The notes under the pieces: generated by a model | Seen by the model: the letters and a program-made list of their open reading frames with translations, nothing else | Databases searched by the model: none | What the model was told of the DNA's origin: nothing | Program-made: the position numbers and the translations under genes | Shown: positions 34,554-46,600 of the stretch, piece by piece | How positions within the stretch are numbered: position 1 is the first letter of the stretch | Layout: each line of letters begins with the position of its first letter | Assembly (NCBI GenBank): GCA_039707465.1 | Contig: CM077648.1 | Span: forward strand, 15,517,119-15,581,118 | Origin: Rhabdophis nuchalis | Taxonomy: Eukaryota > Chordata > Lepidosauria > Squamata > Natricidae | Reading direction: 5' to 3' | DNA length: 64,000 nucleotides

Positions 34554-34843
34554 CAGTGATGGGTTCATAGCGGTACGCCCCGGTACGGGCATACCAGTGG
34601 CAGCTGGGAGCAGCAGCCACCGTAACGGAACGGTGTTTCGGTGGTCCCACCCACCTGCCCTCATTCCTCATCTGTATTTAAGCCAACTGGGCCATTTGTC
34701 CATGCGCCTCTGCGACCTTCACCAAGCAGCTGGAGCATCTCAGAGCACTGGCGGGTGCATGCGCATGCAGTGCTCATGCCCGAGGTGGACACCCAGCCCT
34801 ATCGCAGCATACCAGTTGCGACGGGATCCGGAACCCACCTCTG
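34554..34843. mobile_element. non-autonomous hAT element, 290 bp
   Basis: Starts CAGTGATGGGTTCA, ends GGAACCCACCTCTG. An exact TSD ATATGATA lies at 34546-34553 and 34844-34851. Confidence 0.88.
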
Positions 34844-34855
34844 ATATGATACCAC

Positions 34856-35525
34856 ATACAAGTAGTCCTCGACTTACGATCATAATTAAGCCCAACATTT
34901 CTGTGGCTAATGGGGACAGCTAAAGTGAGCGTGGCCCCATTTTGCAACCACCGTGGTTAAGCGAATCACCGCAGCTGTTCAATTAGTAAACTGGTTGCTA
35001 AGAGAATCCGGCTTCCCCACTGACTTTGCTTGTCACAAAAGGGGATCACAATGACCCCACAATACGGCAGCCATCATAAATATGAGTTGGTAGCCAAGAA
35101 TCCAAATTTTGTTCACACGACCAACGGGGATGCTACCAGTGGTGGGATTCCAAATCTTTTCCTACCGGTTCTATGAAAGCATGCTTTGCGCATGTGCGCG
35201 CAGCAGTCAAAGACTTCCCTCGTCAGTGCTGGTGAGCTGAGCTGTTTTTTAGCTCAGCTGAGGTGCGGTGATCTGCTCTGCCACGCGAATCAGCTGAGCT
35301 AAAAAAACAAGAGAATATAGGACAGGGAACGATGGGGGACGAGAGAGCGAGCAGGAGAACTACTCAAAATTTCTGCTACCGGTTCACCTGAACCGGCTGA
35401 ATACCATCTCTGGATGCTACTACTGTGATAAATGTGAAAAATGTTCATTAGTCCATTTTTTCAGTTCTGTTGTAACTTCAAATAGTCATTAAATGAACTG
35501 TAGTAAGTTGAGAACTACCTGCACA
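34856..35525. mobile_element. MITE, ACAGGTAGTCCTC family, split by a hAT element
   Basis: Left end 'acaagtagtcctcgacttac', right end 'agttgagaactacctgcac'. The hAT element at 35137-35412 lies inside it. Confidence 0.8.
35137..35412. mobile_element. non-autonomous hAT element, nested, 276 bp
   Basis: Starts CAGTGGTGGGATTCC, ends ATACCATCTCTG. An exact TSD GATGCTAC lies at 35129-35136 and 35413-35420. Confidence 0.9.
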
Positions 35526-35549
35526 TACATGCATACATACATACATACC

Positions 35550-35909
35550 AGTGGTGGGTTTCAATTTTTTTTAGAACCTACTCTGTAGGTGTGGCCTATT
35601 TTGTGTGCGTGGCTTGGCAGTCATGTGACAGGGTGGGAGTGGCCACCTTTTAAAATGTGGTGAAACTCATTTAACAACACTCTTGCTTAGCAACCAAAAT
35701 TTTGGACTCAATTGTGATGATAAATTCTTTCTTTCTTTCTTTCTTTCCTTTCTTCCTTCCTTCCTTTACTTTCCTTCCCGTTGGGTCACTGGCAGCGGCG
35801 GGCCAGATTTACTTCCAGGTACGCCGATGGAACCCCCTCTCACCGGTTCTCTAAATTTCACCAACCGGCTCTCGCGAGTAGGTGCGAGCCTGCAGAAACC
35901 CACCACTGA
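35550..35909. mobile_element. non-autonomous hAT element inside an ATAC microsatellite
   Basis: Starts CAGTGGTGGGTTTC, ends GAAACCCACCACTG. It is flanked by ATACATAC repeats on both sides, so the TSD cannot be separated from the microsatellite. A CTTT/TTCC run is at 35727-35764. Confidence 0.75.
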
Positions 35910-36339
35910 TACATACATACATACATACACATATTCCAACACACTCACATTCCAAACTAGGTCATTCAGTAATCCATCTTCTAAACCCTTCATAGTTTGC
36001 AGTTCAAGAGAAATGCTGCTGACTTTGATCAAAAGATGTTGCTTATTTCATTATTGTCCCAAGGGTGTTTTTTTTTTTCCAAGACTCAACTGGACTTTCT
36101 TGTTTTTCTTTGAAAATGTTTTGCTTCTCATCCAAGAAACTTCTTCAGCTCTGACTGGATTGGTGGGGAATGGGAGGATTTATTGGAAAAAGGGAAGAAT
36201 CCTTCCTTTTCCAGTTAATGTATGGTTTAATGCATTGGGCAGACTTAGAAAACGGATTAATTCAATAATCGAGTTAGGGATATTGTGTGAACAATCTGTG
36301 ATAAAGCATGAATCATTTTGTCCTTTTCGAATACATTTC

Positions 36340-36560
36340 ATTTCATTTCACTTATTTCGATTTATATACCGTGCCTTCTCCATCGAGATGGACCCAGGGC
36401 GGTGCACAGGAAATTAAAACCAATAAATACTAGACAATACAATAAATATAGTTAAAAGAATTAAATTAGAAGCCTGTGCTAAAATTCCCAATAAAAACCC
36501 AACGTCCATTTACGAATTTGGCAGGAGCTATATAACAATAAGATCTAAACGTTAAGCTCT
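36340..36560 (-). mobile_element. CR1/L2-clade LINE 3' tail (L3-like), antisense
   Basis: 'tttatataccgtgccttctc' and 'acccagggcggtgcacagga' match the antisense 3' UTR of this family. Confidence 0.7.
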
Positions 36561-36947
36561 CTGGGGCCAATCAATTTCCTCTAGATATCATACATACATA
36601 CAGTATCGAGGCTGGTTTTAAGAAAGATCTCTGGGGAAGAGAAAAAAATGCCTCAAAACATTATTAATGATGAGGAAAATGAAAGCTCGACGTTGCTTCT
36701 ATGGAGGGGGTAGGAGGTAGTTAGTCCTTCAATCTGGCATATTGGGAAAAAGAGGTACAAATTGTTCATTGAAACCCTGCCTTAATGAAGTCACTAATAA
36801 ATGGGTGCTAAAGTTTGGGCTTATTCCATTTCCAAAATTTAGTACTGCATCTTAGTATCTTAACATTTATTCTTTTATCAGTTTTGTGAATCTTTCTTTC
36901 CGGGTTGCACTGTTTGTAAGAGTCTAAAACTGAGGATTCTGCCAACC

Positions 36948-37165
36948 TAGCAGTTCAAAAGCATGTAAAAAATAATGCAAGTAGAAAAATAGGAACCCTC
37001 TTTGGTGGGAAGGTAACAGCATTTAGTCATGCTGGCCACATCACTACGGAGACGTCTTCGGACAGCGCTGGCTCTTCAGCCTTGAAACGGAGATGAGCAC
37101 CGCCCCCTAGAGTCGGGAACGACTAGCACATACGTGCGAGGGGAAACTTTACCTTTAATACTAAG
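36948..37165. mobile_element. tRNA-derived SINE upstream of SPP1
   Basis: Text 'ccaacctagcagttcaaaag' through 'gtcgggaacgactagcacat' and 'gaggggaaactttaccttt' is a common squamate SINE. It lies about 0.7 kb upstream of the SPP1 promoter. Confidence 0.65.
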
Positions 37166-37800
37166 AAAGAATGAAGCCAAACAGAAGAACAAAGTTCTGG
37201 GTTAAATGTTACCGTTAGTTGGCTTTGCTCTTGTGGCTTGCAAACCATGATTTGTGGCTTAGTATAATGTGCAAACTCAGCCAGTGTGAACGAGAGTTGT
37301 GGGCTTCCGAGTTGGGTTCAGATGGACTTGTGAATAAGATTTAAGATGCCAGACGCATTGCAAACGTTGCTACTAGAAAAAGAGATTTTAAAAGATGTTT
37401 TGTTCTTCATCCAAATGCCAAAAACATAAAGGCTCTAAGACATATCTTGTTTTCATGCAAATAGAATTCCAAGCCGCCCCAGGATTTATGCTTTGCAGGG
37501 GTTATTTATATTCTACCATTCCTAGCAGAAGCCATTCCTATACATTTATTAAAAAAAGAAGAAGAAAAAGGTGCCATTTAATGTAGTTCTCCCCATAAAT
37601 GCTAATAAGTCCCCTGCTTATTAAATTCCTCTCCCTCCAGACAGAGTGCAGGGAGTTGATCTAAAGCACCAGTTAATCAGACTTTACATAAGTAATGTTT
37701 TAACTATGGAATAGCTCCTTGTTTGCTTGGAAAGCCACAAAAACCCCGGAGAGGAAATGTAGCAGAATGGTGGGAGGACTGAAACCAGGAAACTCATGAC
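37166..37800. other. SPP1 upstream region, repeat-free
   Basis: No recognisable repeat or exon. As sequence directly upstream of the core promoter it is the likely place for distal promoter elements, which I cannot identify individually. Confidence 0.4.
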
Positions 37801-37880
37801 CTCATCTTTTCCGCCTGGCGCAGATTGGTGGGCTGGTATCTGGACTACAGTTTAAATTCAGAAGTCTGCAGATGGGAAAC
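37801..37880 (+). promoter_or_regulatory. SPP1: SPP1 core promoter: TTTAAA box and inverted CCAAT
   Basis: A TATA-like TTTAAA is at 37851-37856. An inverted CCAAT (ATTGG) is at 37834-37838, 17 bases upstream of it. Vertebrate SPP1 promoters are known for a TTTAAA-type TATA box with an inverted CCAAT a little upstream. The start site is inferred near 37880. A nuclear-receptor-like half site (TGACCTCA) lies just upstream, at about 37798-37805. Confidence 0.6.
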
Positions 37881-37988
37881 AGAAGAAGAAGAGGAGACTG
37901 AGTGGAACTAGGCTGAAGTGACTTAGCATTGCTCTCAGCTTCACTAACTTCTGCAGATCGCTGCCTGAGGATCTAAGCATCACTCCAG
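37880..37988 (+). other. SPP1: SPP1 exon 1 (5' UTR)
   Basis: Non-coding first exon. The 5' limit is inferred from the TTTAAA box. The 3' limit is the donor CACTCCAG|GTACCG at 37988/37989. Osteopontin genes have a non-coding exon 1, which fits. Confidence 0.65.
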
Positions 37989-40526
37989 GTACCGAATTGT
38001 CTTTCCTTCTTACCTGTTACTTTCAAGGCTGCGCTGCAATTTATTAAGGGGAAAGCACCCTGGCGGTATGCTAGAGACCGGTTTTTTTACTGAAAGGGGA
38101 GCATTTTGCTTGAAATAGATTCGGTCCCAACAACAGTGGGGTTTTGCGTAGCATCTGGGAGCAGATTTAAAGATACAGGGATGAAAACAAAAATGCAAAT
38201 GGTTCTTTTTTTTAAGAGTTACCCCTGGGGGGCATGGGAGTCAAATTGCTGCATGCTTTTTTTGGCTCAAAACGGCTTATGGTCTGCATTCTGTTGTCTC
38301 TAGTGCTAAATTGCAGAAGGTGAGGGGGAAGGTTATGACTAGAACAAATTGCATCATAGTTGGGATGCTGGCAAACGCTCCTTCCTTGTGTGAGTCTCGC
38401 CCTTCCTCTACCTCGCAAGACTGTTGTTAGAAGTAACATGGGAAAGCACTGAAGTGAGTTGGAAGAGGAAGACAAGCCATAAGTTTATCGTGATTTGGCT
38501 AACTAGGGTGATCAACTGCTGTTTTTATCAGGGCTCCTATTTCTTAAACAGCAGCTTCTGGACACAGAAATCTCCAGCAGCTGCATAATTTGCTTCCTGC
38601 TCTGCTGTTAAAGGCAAAAATAGCCATCATATTAAGATAATTTAGTATTCTGGGGGAAATCATGCAGTGTATATGTGTTCAAGAATATTTTCTTATCTGA
38701 AATATCCTGATATCAGAGGACCGGTGAGTTAAATCCTCACAGCTCCATCCCAGAAGGATTCAAATTCTTGCTAGTCTCCGTGTCTTATAGGGCACCTATT
38801 TATTTAGCAAAGTATTTCTGGCTAAAAGTGTTGCATTTAATCTCCATAAAAATCATTGGCTCTCCATCCTCCGATGGGCTCTTTAAGAGTATTACTCAGA
38901 TATAATTTGGTGCAGTGTTTTCACATTGATTTTTGCTTTTAGCACAAGTGCTCATTAACCTTGTAAGAGGAAGGGCAATGCATAAGGAAGGATGCCAGGC
39001 TCCCCCAACAGCCTGGTTCCTGATACTGTCTTCCACCATGATTCATCAATTTCTCATATGTCCCTTGAGTCCTGATTCATCAGCTTTTTTTCCAAAGTGT
39101 TACCCATAACAGTGTAATCCTATCTGACTTGGAAATCTTTTCAAAAATGCTTTAGAAGAAAGGACCCAATCAAATTGACGGTATTGCTGCTAAAGCATTG
39201 CAATTATGCTTGAATTAAATTTCTATCTGTACGCAAATGTCAGGCAACCAGAGGCAGAAGAAATACCAATTTGTTGCAACCTTCTTTCCCAGAATTTCCA
39301 TTAAGTTTTGAAATATCTGCCTTTGAACTATTCCATAATATACTCTCACTTTTCCTCCTCCTTCCCAAGAGACTGCATCCTCCTACTGCAGTGGCAACAT
39401 CTAAAACTCCTGAATTATGATCAGCATTGAAATATGTTTCAAATTGTTCTCACTTTCACCTTAAATAAAAAGCAAGCATATCATCTTATGCACAGATAAT
39501 AGAATTGTTAAACTGAATATTGGTTATTAGCAATAAGTAAGGAGTTGCTACATCCCACATTAACAAATAAATACCCAAGCATCTTTTTAAAAAACATTTA
39601 GTATTCTTACAATCTTAAGATATTATTAAAGGAAAATATACGTCTTTCGCATGTGTTGGATTTTTCACATAATGTTTATGCTGGAAATAAGAGATTATTT
39701 ATTCCTATGCGATAGTGTGTTCATAAGCAGAGATGTGTTGACTCTGCTCATGAAAATACTATTTAGCAATTCAATGAAAAGGCTAAGCAATATTATTTTA
39801 TTCTGTGAGGCCAAGATGTAATACTATGCTTAGCAACGGAGCCTTTTTTTACTAAATTTGTTGGTTTCTATTTTTTTTCTATCTTTTTTGTATTCTAAAG
39901 CAATAACATTATCCAAAAAAAAACAACTGGGGCATTGCATTTATGGAATGTTGTGGAAATGCATGCATTTCCATCAAGCTAATCTGCACTCAATTGTAAT
40001 ATATACTTTGCCAAAATGTTTCAAACCATGGTTGGTTGAACCAGCTGCAGTGGACTACTCTGCACATAAAATAATGGCAGAATGAGTGAGTTCCCACTTC
40101 ACCTTAAATGAAAAGCAAGCACATCAGCTTATGGCTGGTGGGTTTTATAAATCAGGTCGCAAACTTTCATAGGCCTATAATATGGTGGAATAAGGGGAGC
40201 TTCTCCTCTCACCGTTTTCATCCTTTTTATTTCTGTTTCTTTAAATCTCAGCCATGTGTGGTGTTCTGGAAGAGATGAAAGAGAGCAATAAATATATAGA
40301 GAACTAGAAGGCAGCGACAGACCGCAACTTTTTAGGTGGACTATTATTATTATTGGTTTAAGAAGGTACCATCTAGAAAAGCTTTATCAACATTGCAGAC
40401 TAGCCAGTTCATTGACGGATGTCTAATCAATCCAATGAGACCTTCAGTCTGGAGTTACTGTTTACATATATTTAGGCTGTTTGTAAAACACAGGGAAAAC
40501 GAATTGTTATTGTTGTTTTGGAACAG
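37989..40526 (+). other. SPP1: SPP1 intron 1
   Basis: A 2.5-kb intron with no clear transposon, unlike the rest of the window. It contains a diverged 38-40 bp direct repeat (39451-39490 and 40095-40133: 'caccttaaatgaaaagcaag' type). Confidence 0.6.
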
Positions 40527-40626
40527 GAATCTTACCGAGCATTTGCAAACGATTCCACAAGGATCGGTCATCATGAAAATTGCGGTGCTTATCCTGTGTC
40601 TTTTCACCGTGGCCTTTGCCTTACCA
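40527..40626 (+). CDS. SPP1: SPP1 exon 2: 5' UTR end and signal peptide
   Basis: Acceptor TTTTGGAACAG|GAATC at 40526/40527 and donor TTACCA|GTAAGT at 40626/40627. The ATG at 40573 opens MKIAVLILCLFTVAFALP, a classic signal peptide: a Lys after Met, a hydrophobic core and small residues before the cleavage site. The 18 codons end in phase 0. The ATG is the first in the exon. An ORF that starts earlier at 40336 reads across the acceptor and is not real. Confidence 0.93.
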
Positions 40627-43600
40627 GTAAGTATGCTACGCATTTATCAAGTCAATCAAGACTTCCTTTGTGAAGCAAAAAGGAATCAATGCTGTCTTTT
40701 TTTTTCTCTTCTTCTTAAAGATCAGCAAATCGAGACATCATGACGATTCTATGAGTGCAGAAAGTAGACATGTAAGTGTGTATTGTACGTGTGCAGGGAA
40801 TTGCTTTTGTTGCAATCTTTATTGAACCTCAATTCAGTGCGCGTGGATCCAGATTGCCTATGTTTCTTATCTAAAACTTTAAAAGCATGGAGGTTTTTTA
40901 AGAAACACTTAGTAAATTCTAACAATAAAAAGCAGTCAGGAATTGGAGCATTCTCTTGCTTCAAATCTTAATATTTTACAGTCATGTGGAATTTCCTTCT
41001 TTACATTTCCTACTTAGTAGAATTAAGCCTACGTGCGTATAGCTAGGAGGAAAACAATACAGCATCCTCAATTGTTTCCTGTTTACATCTGTTTGTAAAC
41101 ACGCGCACACTTTTCAGACCTAATCCGCCAGGCATCAATTTTATTGAGTGAGACAATTGACAATACCTTTCACTTAATTTTATTTTTAAAAAGGTCCTAC
41201 TGATAAAAGTATTGCAATCCTTTTGTTAAAAGCATTTATTTGGACCACACGTCTCCCAAACTTTTTTTTTTTTTTAAACTCCCTTTTTACAATCCTATAA
41301 TCCTTTCCCCAAACTTCAAGGTGTCTATTTCTTGGTTACTAAGGCTGCTCTTTTTGTATCTTTTCAAAATATTTTTTTAAAAAGCTATAACCTGAATTAA
41401 CTACAAAATAGTGTTCATTTCACTTACTAATAGGCACTTGCTGCATTATTTTAGATCTCTTTTCTAATTATTCCTAACACTGATTTTATTATTTTTTCCC
41501 AAATGTTTTAGGAGAATGAAATTAGATGGCACGGCAATTAGAACCTCCTAACTTTTTCCTCTCTGTTGTAGGGATCCTTGTACCGAGCCTTAGGTCCTTG
41601 CCCTTTAAATCGAGATTATTACAATAGCAGAGTTGGAAGGGACCTTGGAGGTCTTCAAGTCCAACCCCCTGCCTAGGCAGGTAGCCCTATACCATTTCAG
41701 ACAAATGGCCATCCAACATCTTCTTAAAGACTTCCAGTGTTTTTTTTATTTTATTTTATTTTATTTTATTAAATTTATACCCCGCCCTTCTCCTTGTTAG
41801 GACCCAGGGCGGCGCACAGGCATTATTAAAACCACAAAAATACAATAAGTATCAATTTAAAATATATTAAATTAGTTAACCCGTGCTAAAACCCATGTTA
41901 AAAATGTGTTGGGGCATTCACAACTTCTGGAGGCAAGCTGTTCCACTGATTCATTGTTCTGTCAGGAAATTTCTCCTCAGTTCTAAGTTGCTTCTCTCCT
42001 TGATTAGTTTCCACCCATTGCTTCTTGTTCTGCCCTCAGGTGCTTTGGAGAATAGTTTGACTCCCTCTTCTTTGTGGCAGCCCCTGAGATATTGGAAGAC
42101 TGCTATCATGTCTCCCCTAGTCCTTCTTTTCATTAAACTAGACACACCCAGTTCCGGCAATTGTTCTTCATATGTTTTAGTCTCCAGTCCCCTAATCATC
42201 TTTGTTGCTCTTCTCTGCACTCTTTCTAGAGTCTAGAAGGTTTTAGTGATGACCAAGTGTTGAGATGTGGCATGCTTAATTCTAATGTTTTTGTGTTGTT
42301 GTAGGACTCCAGAGAAAATGAAGCTCACGCACACCACCATCGCCACCACAATTCACACAGCCATGAGCACAGCCAAGAGCATGGAAATAGCCATGAACAT
42401 AGTCAAGAGTCACCAGAACATCATAGTCAAGAGTCACCAGAACATCATAGTCAAGAGTCACCAGAACATCACAGTCAAGAGTCACCAGAACATCATAGTC
42501 AAGAGTCTTCTCAACTGGTATGCAACTCATCTTCTCCGATGAACTGTTAGGAGCTTTCCTCAATCTGGCAGCTTCTGGATGTGCCTATAAACCGAGATGG
42601 CATGGTTTGAGATCTAGGGGTTTTAGAGTTGTAAGTCCAATAACTTGGAAAGTTCTAGAGTGAGAAAAGCCCCTCCTCCCCCCAGAAGAAATATTGTAGT
42701 GGGAGCCTCAAGGGAAAATGAGACACAAATTACTTGTCAGTCATGGTCCAACTAGGCCTGATGAGATTTAGTGCCAGATTTCACCCGCTATTCTATTTAA
42801 CTTGTTTCCCTGTCCATCATTCTCCATACCTCCCACCAGCCCTACTTCCATTCCATCCAATCATTTTTAACAACCCCATAACCCCTTGTGGCAGAGGTGG
42901 GTTCCTACTGTTTCAGACTGGTTCGGACGAGTAGGTAGTACCTCGGCCGGACATGTGCCCGAATCGCTTCTATCAGCAGCGGCGTAAGCAGCGCCATCTT
43001 GTTTTTTGATTCTACGCATGCACAGAAGCAATTCTTTTACTTCTGCGCATGCGCCCGAAGCGCATGCATGCTTAAAGCATGTGCCTGAGCGAACCAGCAA
43101 GTAAAAGAAGCCGGAACCCACCCCTGCCTTGTGGGGTGGAGTCTGGGCTACTGAATGGAGCTAGCAGAGTGTTTAATGGCCAGATGCCCTTCCTGTCACC
43201 AATGCGGAGTTTTGTCCACAGAGAGAAATATCTGCCTCGACCTAGGATCAAACTCACAGCTTCCTCTGATTGTGAGGCGAGGGCTCCACCTCTGGGCCAC
43301 TGCACCACTCATTTCCATTTCATTCAATTTAGATCCTAAATCCTGTTATTCCCTGAATAAAAAAGAACCCCAGGAAAGCCTCAACTGGATCCAAATGATT
43401 CAGCATCTCCACTAGTTACCAACCAGCCTGCTTCTGGGAAATCTACCAGCTGAGCTTCCCTTCTCTGCCACACTGTAGGCAGAATTATATTGCTACTAAA
43501 GCTAATCATTAACCATGATTCGTGGTTGTGAATATACCTACTGTTCATGATCTCTTCTCCAGATATTTACACAGGCAGTCCTCAACTTACGGCCACAACT

Positions 43601-46600
43601 GAGCCCAAATTTTCTGTTAATAAGCAAGAAAGCCGTTAAGTGAATCCTGCCCCATTTCATGACCTTTCTCGCCACAATTGTTAAGCAAAGCATTGCCGTT
43701 GTTAAGTTAGTAGCACAGTCGTTAAGTGAATCTGGCATCCCCATTGACTTTGCTCGTCGGAAGGTCACAAAAGGGGATCACGTGACCCCGGGGCGCAATG
43801 ATCGTCATAAATATGAGTCCGTTGCTAAGCCTCTGAATTTTTATCAATGACTATGGAGATGCTGCAATGGTCATAAGTATGAAGAATGGTCATAAATCAC
43901 TTTTTTCAGTGCTATTGTAACTTCCGCCAGTCACTAAATAAACTGATAAGTTCAGGACTACCTGTAGTAATGAATTCTATAAGCTTTAATTGGGCAGGTT
44001 TCCTTTTATTTTATTGGTCCAAATCCATTTCTCGTTTTTATAAGACTTTTATTTCATTTTCAGAACTCTCAGTCTTTGGAAGACTGGGATGAAATTACTG
44101 AGCAACAGGTCAGTTTAACTCAACATGTCTCTGCATATTTGAACCCACCCACAGAAGATAATAGGTGCAAGTTTATTTTGCATCAGCCGTTCTTCCCAAT
44201 AATTGCTGACCCCCCAGTGGTGGGATTCAGCCAGTTCGCACCTATTCGGAAGAATCGGTTGTTAACTTTCTAAGCTGTTCAGAGAACCGGTTGTTGAAAG
44301 AAAACTCATTTTGTTTCTTTCCACTTTACAGAGCTAATCCTGTAAGGAAGGCAGGATGGAAACATTCTGGTGTTGTTCCTAGCCTAATCTTTATTGCCCT
44401 GCTTACAGAAATTGCCTCTCTTGTTAACCCTTATTACATTGTAACAGCTAAGGTGAAGCGCCTATCGATATGAGTGACGTTGAGTTGGCCATGCCCACCT
44501 AGTCACTTGACCACTGAGCCATGCCTACACAGCTGGTCACTAGAACAGAGACCCGGTTGTTAAATTATTTGAATCCCACCACTACTGACCTCTCATTGAT
44601 GGTATCTGCAGGGTTTGGTCAAAACAGTCAAGATGGTAACTACAACTGGTATTTATATGCAAACAAATCAGGCCAAACTTTGATCACCCTATGACAAACC
44701 AACTTGACTGTATTTGTAGCCTCCCTTGGATCGGGTGAAAAAAGAGACAGGAGTCATTCACCTTTGATAGTTGTGTAGAAAAAAGTTCCATAGATTTCAT
44801 TTACATTGTAAAAAAGTAACGCCTGAATGTAACCGGCAAACAGATTCATAATAAGCCAGGTTTATGTATATTGTGCATTGGTTTTGGTTTCAAAATCCAA
44901 ATTTTAATAGTTTAGGACAGGGGTCTGCAAAGTCGGCTCTTTTAAGACTGGTGGACTTCAACTCCCAGAGTTCCCCAGCCAGCATAGCTGGCTGGGGAAT
45001 TCTGGGAGTTGAAGTCCACCAGTCTTAAAAGAGCCGACTTTGCAGATCCCTGGTTTAGGATATATTGAGCCTGGTGAGATTCGAACTGCCTGCAGTACTG
45101 CATTCTAACCACTGCGCCACCTCTATAGCTCTAGTCATCGGATTCTTATTGCTGCCCGCTAGTGAACAAAAGACATTCTGCATTTGCTCTGGGATATTTC
45201 CAAGGTTGTCATCCTGGTGTTTGTCACTGAAAACTAGCTGCCCGGTTTCAACTTCTTGAGTTTGTGTAGCATCTTTACAAGCTGTGTCCAAACCTAAAAC
45301 TATCTATGTCCTTGTGCATGTGGCATAACCAAGTTGCAATGGTTTTTCTTGCAGACTCTTTTGGCCTCTTCCAGCAAAAGTCATGAAGATGATGATGATC
45401 ATAGTGATAGTTCCAAAGACGATGATCATTCAGATTCAGATGAATCCGATGAGTCTCATGAAGCCTCCACTGACACTCCCACTGAGGCTCCCTACACTGA
45501 TTCCGTCACCAGCAGGGGAGACGTCCCATCTAATATATTCAGGGCAAGAGTTGACCACATGAGTTTGGGGAGATCTGGAAAGGTAAATGCCAGTTGAGGG
45601 CTTTCTTTTATTGCTGCACTCACGTCATTGGAGGGAGAACCTGGGATGGCCCAAAAGCTGGTCCACGAGAAGCACCTCTTAGCTGCATCTGGATATCCTC
45701 GTCTGCTTTAAATCAAGTGATTTAAATGTTTGATTTCAAAGAACAAGACAACTATCCTATCTAGAACTATGTCCATTTATTATGTTGCCATTCACACACA
45801 CAATATTTTTGCACAATATTTTTGAACTGCAGCTGCCAATGTTTGGCAGCTGTGGTCAATCGTGGAAAATAATGTCTGAGGTGGTTGTTTCACTTTAAAA
45901 CAGAGGCGTCCAAACTTGGGAACTTTAAGACTTGTGGACTTCAACTCCCAAAATTCCCCAGCCAGCCTGGCTGGGGAATTCTGGGAGTTGAAGTCCACAA
46001 GTCTTAAAGTTCCCAAGTTTAGACACCCCTGCTTCAAAATGTCATGCCAATTCCTCCTCCAATTCATCTTCCTTCACCATCTTGTGGTGATTGGCACAGC
46101 CAGCATTAAAACGCCACTTGTCAAAGCAGTTCTTGATAGCTGGGTATGCAAATGTTACATACTTGGACAACACTGTGGTTGTTGTAAAGAAACTCCCTCT
46201 AATAAATATTATATTGTATATGAGAACTAGCAGGAGGAAGCATGTTTTGAACAAATTCATTGGCTTAGAAAAACCTACTGCACTAATGCTATAAAAGTCC
46301 TACAAAATAAATATTGCAAAGCCTGGGATGGAAGAAACAAGAAATTCAGCGTTTCCTTGCTTTAATAATTAGTTGACATAAACATGCTTTGCTTTCATTT
46401 TTTTAATATCCACATTCCAGACACTTAGATATTTTTAATAACATTTGCAGTAAGTTTTCTGGTTTTTTTAGTTGTAGACTAAATGTTGTGGCCATAAAAT
46501 GATATGTGGAAATTGTTTTGCTCCTTTATGTTTTACACCAATGTAATTCTTTTAGAGAAACATGGGACTTGTCACCTGTGTAAAAAGACACGAGTAACCA

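Noticed and set aside
40336..40743. 135-codon ORF covering SPP1 exons 2 and 3
   Set aside because: It reads through the exon 2 acceptor, and past the GTAAGT donor through intron 2. The true start is the ATG at 40573.
42267..42563. ORFs overlapping SPP1 exon 4 on both strands
   Set aside because: Shadow frames of the 24-bp coding repeat. The phase-0 frame between the acceptor at 42304 and donor at 42518 is the one that joins exons 3 and 5.
45062..45120. Possible tRNA gene (antisense)
   Set aside because: Only the promoter-like boxes resemble a tRNA. No full cloverleaf can be drawn and related copies elsewhere identify it as a SINE head.
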